The translations under genes were made by a program, and so were the position numbers. Below are positions 17,966-25,993 of a stretch of 64,000 bases of DNA, piece by piece (position 1 is the first letter of the stretch; each line of letters opens with the position of its first letter). Origin of the DNA: Oscillospiraceae bacterium (GTDB lineage Bacteria > Bacillota > Clostridia > Oscillospirales > CAG-272); NCBI GenBank assembly GCA_015064355.1, contig SVSJ01000003.1, positions 1 to 64,000 on the forward strand, written 5' to 3'. Below the pieces are notes generated by a model. That model was not told the DNA's origin and ran no database searches. It saw nothing but the letters and a program-made list of their open reading frames with translations.

Positions 17966-18601
17966 TTATTCTCCTTTAATATACACTTTGTTGTCTTCTA
18001 CGGTGATTCTTCCGTCGCAGAACAGACGCACAGCCTCGGGAAGAATCTTCCATTCGGCTTCCTCCATGATTCTTCTCTGGAGGGTCTCGGGTGTATCGTC
18101 CTGTTTTACTTCTACAGCTTTCTGCAGCACGATGGGGCCGGCGTCACATTCCGGTGTTACGATATGCACAGTTGCGCCGGAGACCTTGACTCCCTTTGCA
18201 AGTGCCGCTTCGTGAACATAGAGGCCGTAGTACCCTTTTCCGCAGAAGGACGGGATAAGTGCCGGGTGAACGTTGAGGATCTTATTGGGGAATGCTTCAT
18301 AGACCTGCTCGTCGATGATCGTGAGGAATCCCGCGAGGACAACCAGGTCGATATCGGCTTCAGTCATTGTGTCGGCAAGGGCCTTTGAATATGCAGCGAT
18401 GCTCTCGTACTCCTTACGGGCGAGGACTTTCGACTCGATTCCATTGTTTGCCGCTCTTTCAAGTGCGTAAACTCCGGGCTTTGACGCGATCACCAGAGAG
18501 ATCTTACCGTTGCCCAGTTCCCCTCTCTTTTCAGCGTCGATAAGCGCCTGAAGATTGGTACCGCCACCTGAAACCAGGACTGCAATTTTCGTTTGTTTCA
18601 T
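17966..18601 (-). CDS. purN: Phosphoribosylglycinamide formyltransferase
   Basis: PurN transfers the formyl group from 10-formyl-THF to GAR. The track ORF begins at a GTG that overlaps a GGAG sequence; the ATG seven codons later (MKQTKIAVLVSGGGTNLQAL) has AAGGTG about 6 bases upstream and is the better start, giving 211 aa. Motifs: VSGGGTNLQALID, the folate-binding LAGFLTIID, the catalytic asparagine and histidine in NVHPALIPSFCGKGYYG and SGATVHIVTPECDAGPI. It directly follows the formate channel gene in the purine operon and is the first of two consumers of the Fhs product. Confidence 0.95.
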   Translation of the reverse strand: MKQTKIAVLVSGGGTNLQALIDAEKRGELGNGKISLVIASKPGVYALERAANNGIESKVLARKEYESIAAYSKALADTMTEADIDLVVLAGFLTIIDEQVYEAFPNKILNVHPALIPSFCGKGYYGLYVHEAALAKGVKVSGATVHIVTPECDAGPIVLQKAVEVKQDDTPETLQRRIMEEAEWKILPEAVRLFCDGRITVEDNKVYIKGE

Positions 18602-18618
18602 GTCAGTCACCTTTTTTG

Positions 18619-19245
18619 TCACTCCTTAACCTTGCAAAGGAGAGAAAGTGCGGGAATCAGCATACCTCCGATTGCGTTGCCGAGGATCACAAGCCACAGG
18701 TATCCGAATGCTCCTAAGCTTACGATGCCGGATGCTGCGAAGTAGAACATATTTGCGATAGAGTGTTCAAATCCTGCAAGGATGAACACGGGTACGCAGA
18801 AGAAGATTCCTGCAATAGACTTGTTCTCACGGTATATAACAACCGCCAGATACATAAGTATACCGCAGAAGATTGCACGGATGAGAGTTTCGGGAACGGT
18901 CTGGCCGAGCTTTCCCTCACAGATTGCAAGAGCCTTTTCTCCAAGTGCGGGCAGTGCGAGGCGAATAGCGTAACCGGACACTACGGTGCCGATAAGATTG
19001 CCAAGGAGAGAAAGAAGCACTGCGGAAATGTCCGCTTTTTTGTGAGAGAGAACAAGGAATCCGACTTTTCCGGTGAACAGCGCGTATCCGCGGAAGCAGA
19101 TACACAAAAGTGCAACGGAGAACATAATTGCGCCAACGATCTTTCCGTATCCTGTAAAGTCGTTACAGCAAGCAAGGAAAACACTTCCGCCAAGACCGAT
19201 ACACAAGCCTGCAATTACTCCAAGTGTCAAATCTCTTTTCAGCAT
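18619..19245 (-). CDS. Formate/nitrite transporter (FNT) family channel, predicted formate channel
   Basis: A 208-aa membrane protein with six predicted helices and the FNT marks: an omega-loop-like YALFTGKVG after helix 2, the pore histidine in [13 protein letters not shown] (helix 5), and GNAIGG in helix 6. FNT proteins are pentameric channels for formate, nitrite or hydrosulfide; this one is short for the family (usually 250-280 aa). It overlaps purM by 7 bases and is followed at once by purN in a purine operon that also encodes Fhs. Formate is therefore the likely substrate, supplying 10-formyl-THF. Direction of transport cannot be read from the sequence. Confidence 0.87.
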   Translation of the reverse strand: MLKRDLTLGVIAGLCIGLGGSVFLACCNDFTGYGKIVGAIMFSVALLCICFRGYALFTGKVGFLVLSHKKADISAVLLSLLGNLIGTVVSGYAIRLALPALGEKALAICEGKLGQTVPETLIRAIFCGILMYLAVVIYRENKSIAGIFFCVPVFILAGFEHSIANMFYFAASGIVSLGAFGYLWLVILGNAIGGMLIPALSLLCKVKE

Positions 19246-20288
19246 AATACTACCTGCTCCTCAGATTCAATTATTTCGCCGAGGATATATGCGTCTTCCC
19301 CATTTGCACGGAGGATCTCGAGTGCTGTGTCAACCTGATCAGCGGGAACAACAACGCTCATACCAACGCCCATGTTATAGGTATTATACATATCTCTTTC
19401 GGGGATGTTTCCTGTCTTTGCGATAAGATCGAAAATAGGCAGAACGCGAACATCACTCTTATTGATCTTTGCGCCCAGTCCTTCGGGAATGCTTCTCGGA
19501 ATATTCTCGTAGAAGCCGCCGCCTGTAATATGAGAGATACCCTTAACATCAACTTTCTCGAGGAGTGCGAGGATAGACTTTACGTAAATCTTTGTGGGGG
19601 TGAGGAGTGTTTCTGCGATTGTTTTGCCGTCAAGGGCTTCGCAGGGTTCGTAAAGGTTTGCGGGATTATTGTCGATGTCAAACACCTTGCGGATAAGTGA
19701 GAATCCGTTTGAGTGGATACCGCTGGACGCGAGAGCGAGGACAACATCTCCTGCCTTCATCTTTTTGTTGTCGATTATCTTTTTCTTATCAACGATACCT
19801 ACGGCAAAGCCTGCAAGGTCGTATTCCTCTACGGGCATCATACCGGGGTGTTCGGCAGTTTCGCCGCCAATAAGTGCAGCACCGGACTGAACGCAGCCCT
19901 CTGCAACGCCACCAACGATAGAGGCGATCTTTTCAGGAATATTCTTGCCGCAAGCAATGTAGTCAAGGAAGAAGAGAGGCTTTGCGCCGCAGCAGATGAT
20001 ATCATTTACGCACATTGCAACGGCGTCGATGCCGATGGTGTCGTGCTTGTCCATGAGGATAGCCATCTTAACCTTTGTGCCGCAGCCATCTGTACCGGAA
20101 ACGAGAACCGGCTCTTCCATTCCAAGAAGATTAAGTCCAAAGCAACCGCCAAAGCCACCGATGTCGTCAACACAACCCTCGTTCTTTGTGCGTGCTATAT
20201 GCTTTTTCATGAGTTCAACCGCTTTGTAACCTGCGGTAATGTCAACGCCCGCTGCTGCGTAGCTTTCAGATTTGGAGTTAGAGTGCAT
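19239..20288 (-). CDS. purM: Phosphoribosylformylglycinamidine cyclo-ligase (AIR synthetase)
   Basis: PurM (349 aa) closes FGAM to AIR using ATP. Family marks: [19 protein letters not shown] at the N terminus, [51 protein letters not shown] and [14 protein letters not shown], and [13 protein letters not shown]. It is related to the ATPase halves of PurL. An AAGGA site precedes the ATG. The gap from the purF-like gene is 49 bases, the largest inside the first half of the operon, with nothing recognisable in it. The 3' end overlaps the formate channel gene. Confidence 0.97.
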   Translation of the reverse strand: MHSNSKSESYAAAGVDITAGYKAVELMKKHIARTKNEGCVDDIGGFGGCFGLNLLGMEEPVLVSGTDGCGTKVKMAILMDKHDTIGIDAVAMCVNDIICCGAKPLFFLDYIACGKNIPEKIASIVGGVAEGCVQSGAALIGGETAEHPGMMPVEEYDLAGFAVGIVDKKKIIDNKKMKAGDVVLALASSGIHSNGFSLIRKVFDIDNNPANLYEPCEALDGKTIAETLLTPTKIYVKSILALLEKVDVKGISHITGGGFYENIPRSIPEGLGAKINKSDVRVLPIFDLIAKTGNIPERDMYNTYNMGVGMSVVVPADQVDTALEILRANGEDAYILGEIIESEEQVVLC

Positions 20289-20337
20289 TTTGATTGATCC
20301 TTTCTTAAGTTGAATGCGCCGTGGGTGTTAATACTGA

Positions 20338-21762
20338 TTATTCTTTACCGGTCCAGCAGTATGTGCAAAGCTTACACTCGGGAAGGCCGATAGCTTTGAT
20401 AATTCCTTCAAGAGACTGGAATTCAAGGGAGTCAAAGTGGAATTTTTCGCAGAGTGCACGTCTGAGGTTTTTACCGCGCTCGGTATTTGCGTCACTGTAT
20501 TCGTCGATATGGTTGAAGCCCTCTTCCCCCTCAAGCTCCATGATTACTCTGCGGGCGATAAGGTCCATTTCGCTGTTTGCTCTGGAGAAGTTCAGGTATT
20601 TACAGCAATACATAATCGGCGGGCACGCGCTTCTCATATGTACTTCCTTTGCTCCGTGCTCGTGGAGAAACTCCACTGTTTCCTTAAGCTGTGTGCCACG
20701 TACGATTGAGTCATCAACGAACAGCAGCTTTTTGTCGTGAATGAACTCTTTAATTGGAATCTGCTTCATTTTTGCAACGCGGTTTCTGTCAACCTGCTTT
20801 GCGGGAGTGAAGCTTCTTGCCCAGGTGGGTGTGTACTTGATATAGGGGCGCGCAAATGGAATTCCGCAGGCGTTTGCGTATCCAATTGCATGAGGTGTAC
20901 CGGAATCCGGGAAGCCGCCAATATAGTCGATGTCGGAGATAGTTCCCTTTTCCTTATCGTTTTCAGCCATAATACTGCCGTCGCGATATCTCATTGCCTC
21001 AACATTCACTCCCTCATAATTGGAGGAGGAGTATCCGTAATATGTCCAGAGGAAGGAACAGATACGCATTTCCTTTCCCGGTTCAGCCAGTACCTTCATG
21101 CTGTCGCTGGTAATTTCAACGATCTCGCCGGGACCAAGCTCGTGCTCGGTTTCATATCCAAGCTTCTGGAAAGCAAATGATTCAAAGGAAACGCAGTAGC
21201 CGCCATCGTTTTTACCAACGATAACAGGTGTTCTGCCAAGCGGGTCACGTGCAGCAACAATTGCTCCGTCATCGCGAAGGATCAAAATAGACATTGATCC
21301 GTCTATTTCCTGCTGGGCAAACTTGATACCCTCGGTCATTGTATCCTTAATACCGATAAGTGCGGCAACAAGCTCTGTCCAGTTGATCTTGCCGCTGGTC
21401 ATAGTTGTAAAGTGGCCGCCGCTGTATTCAAGATACTTCTTTATGAGTTCGTCTGCATTATTGATCATACCGATGACACAAATTGCATAAGTGCCCTGGG
21501 ATGAACGAATAAGCAAAGGCTGAGGGTCGCTGTCACTAATGCATCCGATTGCGGAGTTGCCGGACATTTCCTCAAATATTTTTTCAAATTTTGTTCTGAA
21601 AGGTGAGTTCTGGATATTGTGGATATCCCTCTGAAGACCGATCTCCTTGTCATATGCAGCCATACCGCCTCGGCGTGTACCGAGATGAGAATGGTAGTCA
21701 GTGCCGAAGAAAACGTCTTCTATGGCATCATGGTTACATGCTGCGCCAAAAAATCCTCCCAT
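20338..21762 (-). CDS. purF: Amidophosphoribosyltransferase-like protein with degenerate glutaminase domain
   Basis: A 474-aa PurF homologue in the position of PurF in the operon. The PRPP-transferase half looks sound: LFVDDSIVRGTQLKETVEFL is the PRPP loop, and RDPLGRTPVIVGK and PGEIVEI match the family. The N-terminal glutaminase half does not: canonical PurF begins (M)CGIxG with Cys as nucleophile, but here it is MGGFFG; the GHVRY arginine/tyrosine region reads IGCISDS; the oxyanion HNGN segment reads VIGM; the SDTE/SDSE aspartate is replaced. Several cysteines (MRSACPP, YCCKYL, CKLCTYC) could hold an iron-sulfur cluster. I recall proteins of this form in gut Clostridia and Bacteroides. It may use free ammonia; a canonical PurF elsewhere cannot be excluded. 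Confidence 0.85.
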   Translation of the reverse strand: MGGFFGAACNHDAIEDVFFGTDYHSHLGTRRGGMAAYDKEIGLQRDIHNIQNSPFRTKFEKIFEEMSGNSAIGCISDSDPQPLLIRSSQGTYAICVIGMINNADELIKKYLEYSGGHFTTMTSGKINWTELVAALIGIKDTMTEGIKFAQQEIDGSMSILILRDDGAIVAARDPLGRTPVIVGKNDGGYCVSFESFAFQKLGYETEHELGPGEIVEITSDSMKVLAEPGKEMRICSFLWTYYGYSSSNYEGVNVEAMRYRDGSIMAENDKEKGTISDIDYIGGFPDSGTPHAIGYANACGIPFARPYIKYTPTWARSFTPAKQVDRNRVAKMKQIPIKEFIHDKKLLFVDDSIVRGTQLKETVEFLHEHGAKEVHMRSACPPIMYCCKYLNFSRANSEMDLIARRVIMELEGEEGFNHIDEYSDANTERGKNLRRALCEKFHFDSLEFQSLEGIIKAIGLPECKLCTYCWTGKE

Positions 21763-21811
21763 AGTTTACTCCTTGTCTTTGTTGGTTGGATATTTTACTG
21801 TTTATGCCGGA

Positions 21812-22492
21812 TTATGCGAAGAAAAGTTCAGAGAGGGTCATGGGATCAATATATTCGCCGTTCTTATAAACGCGCATATTGCCGGATGCGATCTCGTCGA
21901 TGAGCATTACCTTTCCTTCAGCGTCATAGCCGAACTCGAACTTGATGTCATAAAGAACGAGACCCTTTTCAAGAAGGTCATCAGCAACGATCTTTGTGAT
22001 CTGCTGTGTCATAAGCTTAATATCATCATACTGTTCAGCGGTCATAACACCAAGGTCAACAAGGCCATCCTTTGTTACCAGCGGGTCGCCCTTTGCGTCG
22101 TTCTTGAATGTTGTTTCAACGTATGCGGGAAGATCAGCGCCTTCTTCGATATAGTCGCTGTAACGGCGGTAGAAGCTACCAACAGCCTTATGACGGCAGA
22201 TTACTTCAAGACCCTTACCGAAGGGCTTTGCGGGGAGAACTTCCATTGTTGTGTTTGCAAGGTCTGCGCTGATATAGTGAGTCTTAATGCCTGCGGCATT
22301 TACTTTTTCAAAGAAATAGATGGACATACGGAGGTTTACGTCGCCAACGCCCTCGATTGTGAGGCCAACGGAGTTTTCGCCGGGATCGAACACGCCATCT
22401 TTACCTGTGCAGTCATCCTTGAACTTAAGAAGGTAGTTGCCATTTTCAAGTGCGAATACGTCCTTTGTCTTTCCTGTGTAAACGAGTTTCAT
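21812..22492 (-). CDS. purC: SAICAR synthetase
   Basis: PurC (226 aa) joins aspartate to CAIR with ATP. The ATP-binding [14 protein letters not shown] replaces the usual LYEGKAK start, then [31 protein letters not shown], and [11 protein letters not shown] with [13 protein letters not shown] near the C terminus. The last two correspond to the metal- and aspartate-binding end of the family, where most PurC have DEISPDTCRLW, so this belongs to a divergent branch. PurB, needed for the next step, is not in the window. It lies 35 bases after purE and 49 bases before purF. Confidence 0.92.
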   Translation of the reverse strand: MKLVYTGKTKDVFALENGNYLLKFKDDCTGKDGVFDPGENSVGLTIEGVGDVNLRMSIYFFEKVNAAGIKTHYISADLANTTMEVLPAKPFGKGLEVICRHKAVGSFYRRYSDYIEEGADLPAYVETTFKNDAKGDPLVTKDGLVDLGVMTAEQYDDIKLMTQQITKIVADDLLEKGLVLYDIKFEFGYDAEGKVMLIDEIASGNMRVYKNGEYIDPMTLSELFFA

Positions 22493-22527
22493 AATAATTC
22501 TCCTTTATGTATGTTATATTAAATTTA

Positions 22528-23022
22528 TTACTTGTTAAATTCAGCTGCTACTACTGCGTCTTTTTCCAGTACTTTTGCAGCGTCTGCAGCTCTTTTTGCG
22601 TCAAGCTTTGCTGCAAGATCCTGGTCTTCTACAGCAAGGATCTGGGCAGAAAGCAAAGCGGCATTAACACCCCCGTCAATAGCAACAGTTGCCACGGGTA
22701 TACCGGAGGGCATCATAACCGTTGATAAAAGGGCATCAATACCGTCGAGATTTGTTGATTTGCAGGGGATTCCGATAACAGGAAGGGTTGTATTAGCCGC
22801 AACAGCGCCGGCAAGATGAGCAGCCATACCTGCAGCAGCGATAATTACACCAAATCCGTTTGCGCGAGCGTTTCTTGAAAAATCTCTCGCTTCTTCGGGA
22901 GTTCTGTGTGCGGAATACACGTGTACCTCATATGGGATCCCGAGAGTATCAAGTGTTCCTGTAGCCTTTCTGATGATGGGGAGATCGCTGTCGCTACCCA
23001 TTACGATTCCGACTTTTTTCAT
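22528..23022 (-). CDS. purE: 5-(carboxyamino)imidazole/AIR carboxylase, class II-like PurE
   Basis: PurE (164 aa) is the first gene of the purine operon. The core [23 protein letters not shown] and [15 protein letters not shown] are typical. The C-terminal part reads [19 protein letters not shown], without the GKAGAxNAGLLA segment of class I enzymes, and [21 protein letters not shown] resembles class II enzymes. Class II PurE carboxylates AIR directly with CO2, and no purK is in the operon, which agrees. AAGGAGG lies 9 bases before the ATG. A ZTP riboswitch controls the operon from the leader just upstream. Confidence 0.95.
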   Translation of the reverse strand: MKKVGIVMGSDSDLPIIRKATGTLDTLGIPYEVHVYSAHRTPEEARDFSRNARANGFGVIIAAAGMAAHLAGAVAANTTLPVIGIPCKSTNLDGIDALLSTVMMPSGIPVATVAIDGGVNAALLSAQILAVEDQDLAAKLDAKRAADAAKVLEKDAVVAAEFNK

Positions 23023-23050
23023 AGTTCGATGCCTCCTTATTATTTCATAA

Positions 23051-23092
23051 AAAACAAAAACGGCACACTAACTGCGTTCAGTTAAGTGCGCC
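23051..23092 (-). terminator. Riboswitch-controlled intrinsic terminator ahead of purE
   Basis: On the minus strand GGCGCACTTAACTG and CAGTTAGTGTGCC form a stem of about 13 pairs with loop AACG, followed by GTTTTTGTTTTTT. The 5' arm shares the CUGGGCGC end of the ZTP aptamer. Ligand binding is therefore expected to hold that strand in the aptamer and let transcription continue into purE. Confidence 0.9.
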
Positions 23093-23165
23093 CAGACGGT
23101 CGGCTGATTTTTGCCTCATTCTTTGCTCCTCCGTGGTGCTCCACGTTATCCGTCAGTCGCAAAAA
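23089..23165 (-). promoter_or_regulatory. ZTP (pfl) riboswitch aptamer
   Basis: The minus-strand RNA shows the pfl motif in order: GCGACUGACGG, then GUGGAGCACCACGGAGGAGC, a variable hairpin region, and CCGACCGUCUGGGCGC as the 3' pseudoknot half. ZTP/ZMP accumulates when 10-formyl-THF is short, and this class activates purine and one-carbon genes. It is placed between a consensus promoter and an intrinsic terminator upstream of purE, so it should act as a transcriptional ON switch. The operon it controls contains fhs and a formate channel, which fits the signal exactly. Confidence 0.93.
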
Positions 23166-23188
23166 ACGGTCTACATTTGACATTTTTA

Positions 23189-23217
23189 ATTATAGCATTT
23201 TTTATTTCTGCTGTCAA
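23189..23217 (-). promoter_or_regulatory. Consensus sigma-A promoter of the purine operon
   Basis: On the minus strand TTGACA (23212-23217), a 17-base spacer and TATAAT (23189-23194) are both perfect consensus. Transcription should start near 23182, about 17 bases before the ZTP aptamer. Constant strong initiation with riboswitch control downstream is the likely logic. Bases 23220 to 23300, between this promoter and the nrdD terminator, show nothing further. Confidence 0.93.
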
Positions 23218-23299
23218 GGTGGCAGTACAACTAATTACGTCTTTTTTTTACAGTTTTTTTCGTCAGAAAATACAATTAAGAAGTTATCAGGCAGGGCAT

Positions 23300-23339
23300 A
23301 AAAATTAAACAGAGGCCCCACTGTTTGTGAAGCCTCTGT
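23300..23339 (-). terminator. Terminator of nrdD
   Basis: On the minus strand ACAGAGGC and GCCTCTGT (arms 23332-23339 and 23309-23316) are followed by TTAATTTTT. It lies 8 bases after the nrdD stop and isolates nrdD from the purine operon promoter. Confidence 0.8.
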
Positions 23340-23346
23340 ATTTTTA

Positions 23347-25677
23347 TTACTTATTGGGTGTGCCGTGCTTTACTCTGTCTCTTTCTTCAGCGCGCTTTGC
23401 GTTGTTGAAGCTGTCAAGTGTTCCTACGAGATAACCGGTGATTCTGCGGATTCTCTCGAACTTGAACTCGCCCTCTTCTCTGCCGCACTGGGGACAAGTA
23501 TTACCGATAATACCGGTGTAGCCGCAAATGGGGTCGTGGTCAACGGGATGGTTGATCGCGCCGTAGCCAATGCCGTAATCATGCATCAGGCGCACGATCT
23601 GCTCAAATGCGTCAAGGTTTTCTGTGGGGTCTCCATCCATTTCAACGTATGTAATGTGGCCACCGTTTGTAAGGTTGTGGTAAGGTCCTTCGATACGGAT
23701 CTTATCAGCAGCGGAAATGTCAAAGTGTACGGGAACATGGAAGGAGTTTGTATAATACTCGCGGTCTGTTACACGGGGGATATATCCGAACTTATCCTTG
23801 TCGATTCTGACAAATCTGCCGGAGAGACCTTCAGCAGGTGTCGCGATAAGGGAGAAGTTAAGGCCGTACTTTGCGCTTGCAGCGTCAGTAAGCTTTCTCA
23901 TAAATCCAACGATCTCAAGACCGAGTCTCTGGGACTGCTCGGATTCACCGTGGTGCTTGCCTGTAAGAGCGATAAGGGCTTCTGCAAGGCCGATAAAACC
24001 TACTGTGAGAGTGCCGTGCTTAAGAACCTCTGCAACAGAGTCATCCTTGCCAAGTCCGTCGGAATCAAGCCAAATGCTCTGACCCATAAGGAAGGGATAG
24101 TTGCGCACAAGCTTCTGACACTGGATCTTGAATCTGTCAAGAAGCTGCGCCATAACAAGGTTAACCTTTCTTTCCAGTTCGTCAAAGAACCAGTCGATGT
24201 TACCCTTTGCGTTAAGTGCGATTCTCGGGAGGTTAACAGATGTAAAGCTAAGGTTACCTCTGCCGCTTACGATCTCCTTGGACTTGTCATAGGTGTTTGC
24301 GATAACGCGAGTTCTGCAGCCCATATAAGCAACTTCTGTTTCGGGCTGTCCCTGCTTGTAGTACTGTGCATTATAGGGAGCGTCGAGGAAGCTGAAGTTG
24401 GGGAACAGTCTCTTTGCGGAAACCTTACAAGCCTGTTTGAAGAGGTCATAGTTGGGGTCACCGGGGTTGTAGTTGATACCTTCCTTAACCTTGAAGATCT
24501 GAATGGGGAAAATAGGTGTTTCACCGTTTCCGAGACCTTCATAGGTTGCATCAAGGATACACTTCATTACAAGTCTTCCCTCGGGAGAGGTATCTGTACC
24601 ATAGTTAAGAGATGAGAACGGGATCTGCGCGCCTGCTCTGGAGTGCATAGTGTTAAGGTTATGGATAAGTGCTTCCATAGCCTGGAATGTACTACGCTCG
24701 ATCTCGCGATCTGTATACTTCATAATGATAGCAGCCTGGCAATTTGCAGCCTTATTGTCAAAATATGCTGCAAGCTCGTTAGCGAGGAGTTCTTTAACTT
24801 CTCCTGCGCATCCCATACAGATAGGACAAGCAACTTCGATCTTTTCAGCGATCTTTTCAGCAATCTCATCAGCGCATATACCATCATCGAGAACGCAACC
24901 CATATCAAGGGACTTTGCAACGTTACGCTTGAAATGTCTCTTATATGTCTTTGCAACGCCGGGAGCCATACCGTAGTCAAACATTGGAATGGACTGGCCG
25001 CCGTGCTGGTCGTTCTGGTTAGCCTGAATAGCGATGCAGCAAAGAGCTGCGTATGTCATAATGTCGTTAGGCTCTCTTACAAAGCCGTGACCTGTAGAAA
25101 ATCCGTTCTTGAACAGCTTGCCGATGTCTATCTGGCAGCAGGTTGTTGTAAGTGTGAGGAAGTCAAGGTCATGGATGTGAATATCGCCCTCCTTATGTGC
25201 CTTTGAATGCTCGGGATCAAGAACGAAGAGCTCGTAGAACTTCTTAGCACCCTCAGAACCGTACTTGAGCATTGTACCCATAGCGGTGTCGCCGTCGATA
25301 TTTGCGTTCTCACGCTTGATATCGTTCTGTGCTGCGCTCTTGAATGTAAGGTCTTCAAACGTCTTCATGAGACCTGTGTTCATTTCGCGGATCTTTGTTC
25401 TGTCAGCACGGTACAGGATATACATCTTTGCGGTACGTGCATGTCCATGGTCGATGAGTACACGCTCTACCATATCTTGTATTTCTTCAACAGAAGGAAT
25501 ACGGTGATCGCTCTTGCAATTTTCCTCAATTTTTTCAGAAACCTCGCAAGCGAGCTCCATGGCAACGTCATAGTCGCTTCCGCCCACAGCCTGAGCCGCA
25601 CGGAAAATGGCATTTGCGATTTTTTCAATGTTGAACGGTACTTCGCGACCGTCTCTCTTGATAATTTTTGTAATCAT
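23347..25677 (-). CDS. nrdD: Anaerobic ribonucleoside-triphosphate reductase
   Basis: NrdD (776 aa) reduces ribonucleoside triphosphates to deoxy forms without oxygen, using a glycyl radical. An ATP-cone allosteric domain occupies about residues 1-95 (TKIIKRDGREVPFN...). The C terminus carries the zinc site CGYTGIIGNTCPQCGREEGE and the glycyl radical loop RRITGYLVGT. The activating enzyme NrdG, often adjacent, is not in the window. The gene stands alone with its own promoter, NrdR-like box and terminator. It marks the organism as capable of anaerobic growth. Confidence 0.97.
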   Translation of the reverse strand: MITKIIKRDGREVPFNIEKIANAIFRAAQAVGGSDYDVAMELACEVSEKIEENCKSDHRIPSVEEIQDMVERVLIDHGHARTAKMYILYRADRTKIREMNTGLMKTFEDLTFKSAAQNDIKRENANIDGDTAMGTMLKYGSEGAKKFYELFVLDPEHSKAHKEGDIHIHDLDFLTLTTTCCQIDIGKLFKNGFSTGHGFVREPNDIMTYAALCCIAIQANQNDQHGGQSIPMFDYGMAPGVAKTYKRHFKRNVAKSLDMGCVLDDGICADEIAEKIAEKIEVACPICMGCAGEVKELLANELAAYFDNKAANCQAAIIMKYTDREIERSTFQAMEALIHNLNTMHSRAGAQIPFSSLNYGTDTSPEGRLVMKCILDATYEGLGNGETPIFPIQIFKVKEGINYNPGDPNYDLFKQACKVSAKRLFPNFSFLDAPYNAQYYKQGQPETEVAYMGCRTRVIANTYDKSKEIVSGRGNLSFTSVNLPRIALNAKGNIDWFFDELERKVNLVMAQLLDRFKIQCQKLVRNYPFLMGQSIWLDSDGLGKDDSVAEVLKHGTLTVGFIGLAEALIALTGKHHGESEQSQRLGLEIVGFMRKLTDAASAKYGLNFSLIATPAEGLSGRFVRIDKDKFGYIPRVTDREYYTNSFHVPVHFDISAADKIRIEGPYHNLTNGGHITYVEMDGDPTENLDAFEQIVRLMHDYGIGYGAINHPVDHDPICGYTGIIGNTCPQCGREEGEFKFERIRRITGYLVGTLDSFNNAKRAEERDRVKHGTPNK

Positions 25678-25722
25678 TACATTCTCCCTTTAACTAAATA
25701 CAGTATTAAAACCGTATTACAA

Positions 25723-25738
25723 ATACTATATATTGATT
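25723..25738. promoter_or_regulatory. NrdR-like box downstream of the nrdD promoter
   Basis: ATACTATATATTGATT matches the NrdR consensus acaCwAtATaTwgtgt at about 12-13 of 16 positions as I recall it. It lies about 20-30 bases after the predicted start point. A much weaker second copy, ACAGTTAATATTATAA at 25753, is 30 bases away and overlaps the -10 box, close to the usual three-turn spacing. Confidence 0.6.
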
Positions 25739-25761
25739 GTTTGTTTTTCGCCACAGTTAAT

Positions 25762-25790
25762 ATTATAAGTCATGGTATTCTAAAAGTCAA
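25762..25790 (-). promoter_or_regulatory. Sigma-A promoter of nrdD
   Basis: On the minus strand TTGACT (25785-25790), a 17-base spacer and TATAAT (25762-25767). The start point would be near 25755, with a leader of about 78 bases containing the NrdR-like box. Confidence 0.85.
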
Positions 25791-25927
25791 CACGGAATAT
25801 AGCACAAATTTATGTCGAATTTTATGGTGATAATGCTATTATGTTTACATAAGTTCACAAAAAGGTGTGTATTTTTCTAAATTTAATAATAAATTTTCAA
25901 AATGTACTGTTTTACAATAAGGATATA

Positions 25928-25936
25928 TGATATAAT
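25928..25936 (+). promoter_or_regulatory. Extended -10 promoter of the ltaS-type operon
   Basis: TGATATAAT fits the extended -10 form TGnTATAAT. No good -35 box lies at 16-18 bases. TTTACA at 25911 is too close at 14 bases. The start point would be near 25943, about 50 bases before the GTG start of the next gene. The remaining bases between this and the nrdD promoter show nothing recognisable. Confidence 0.65.
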
Positions 25937-25993
25937 ACACTTGCGAAAATTGCAATTCAAGAAAAATCTATATCTAGTGAAAGGAGACAAGCT

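Noticed and set aside
20338-21762. Cys9 of the PurF-like protein as nucleophile after removal of a propeptide
   Set aside because: Some PurF have a propeptide before the Cys, but then CGIxG follows. Here CNHDA follows, and the other glutaminase residues are lost as well.
23086-23308. Short plus-strand ORFs in the purE leader
   Set aside because: The stretch is explained by the ZTP riboswitch, promoter and nrdD terminator on the other strand.
23365-24615. 416-aa plus-strand ORF opposite nrdD
   Set aside because: Shadow of nrdD with the same Cys/Val-rich composition as other antisense frames here.
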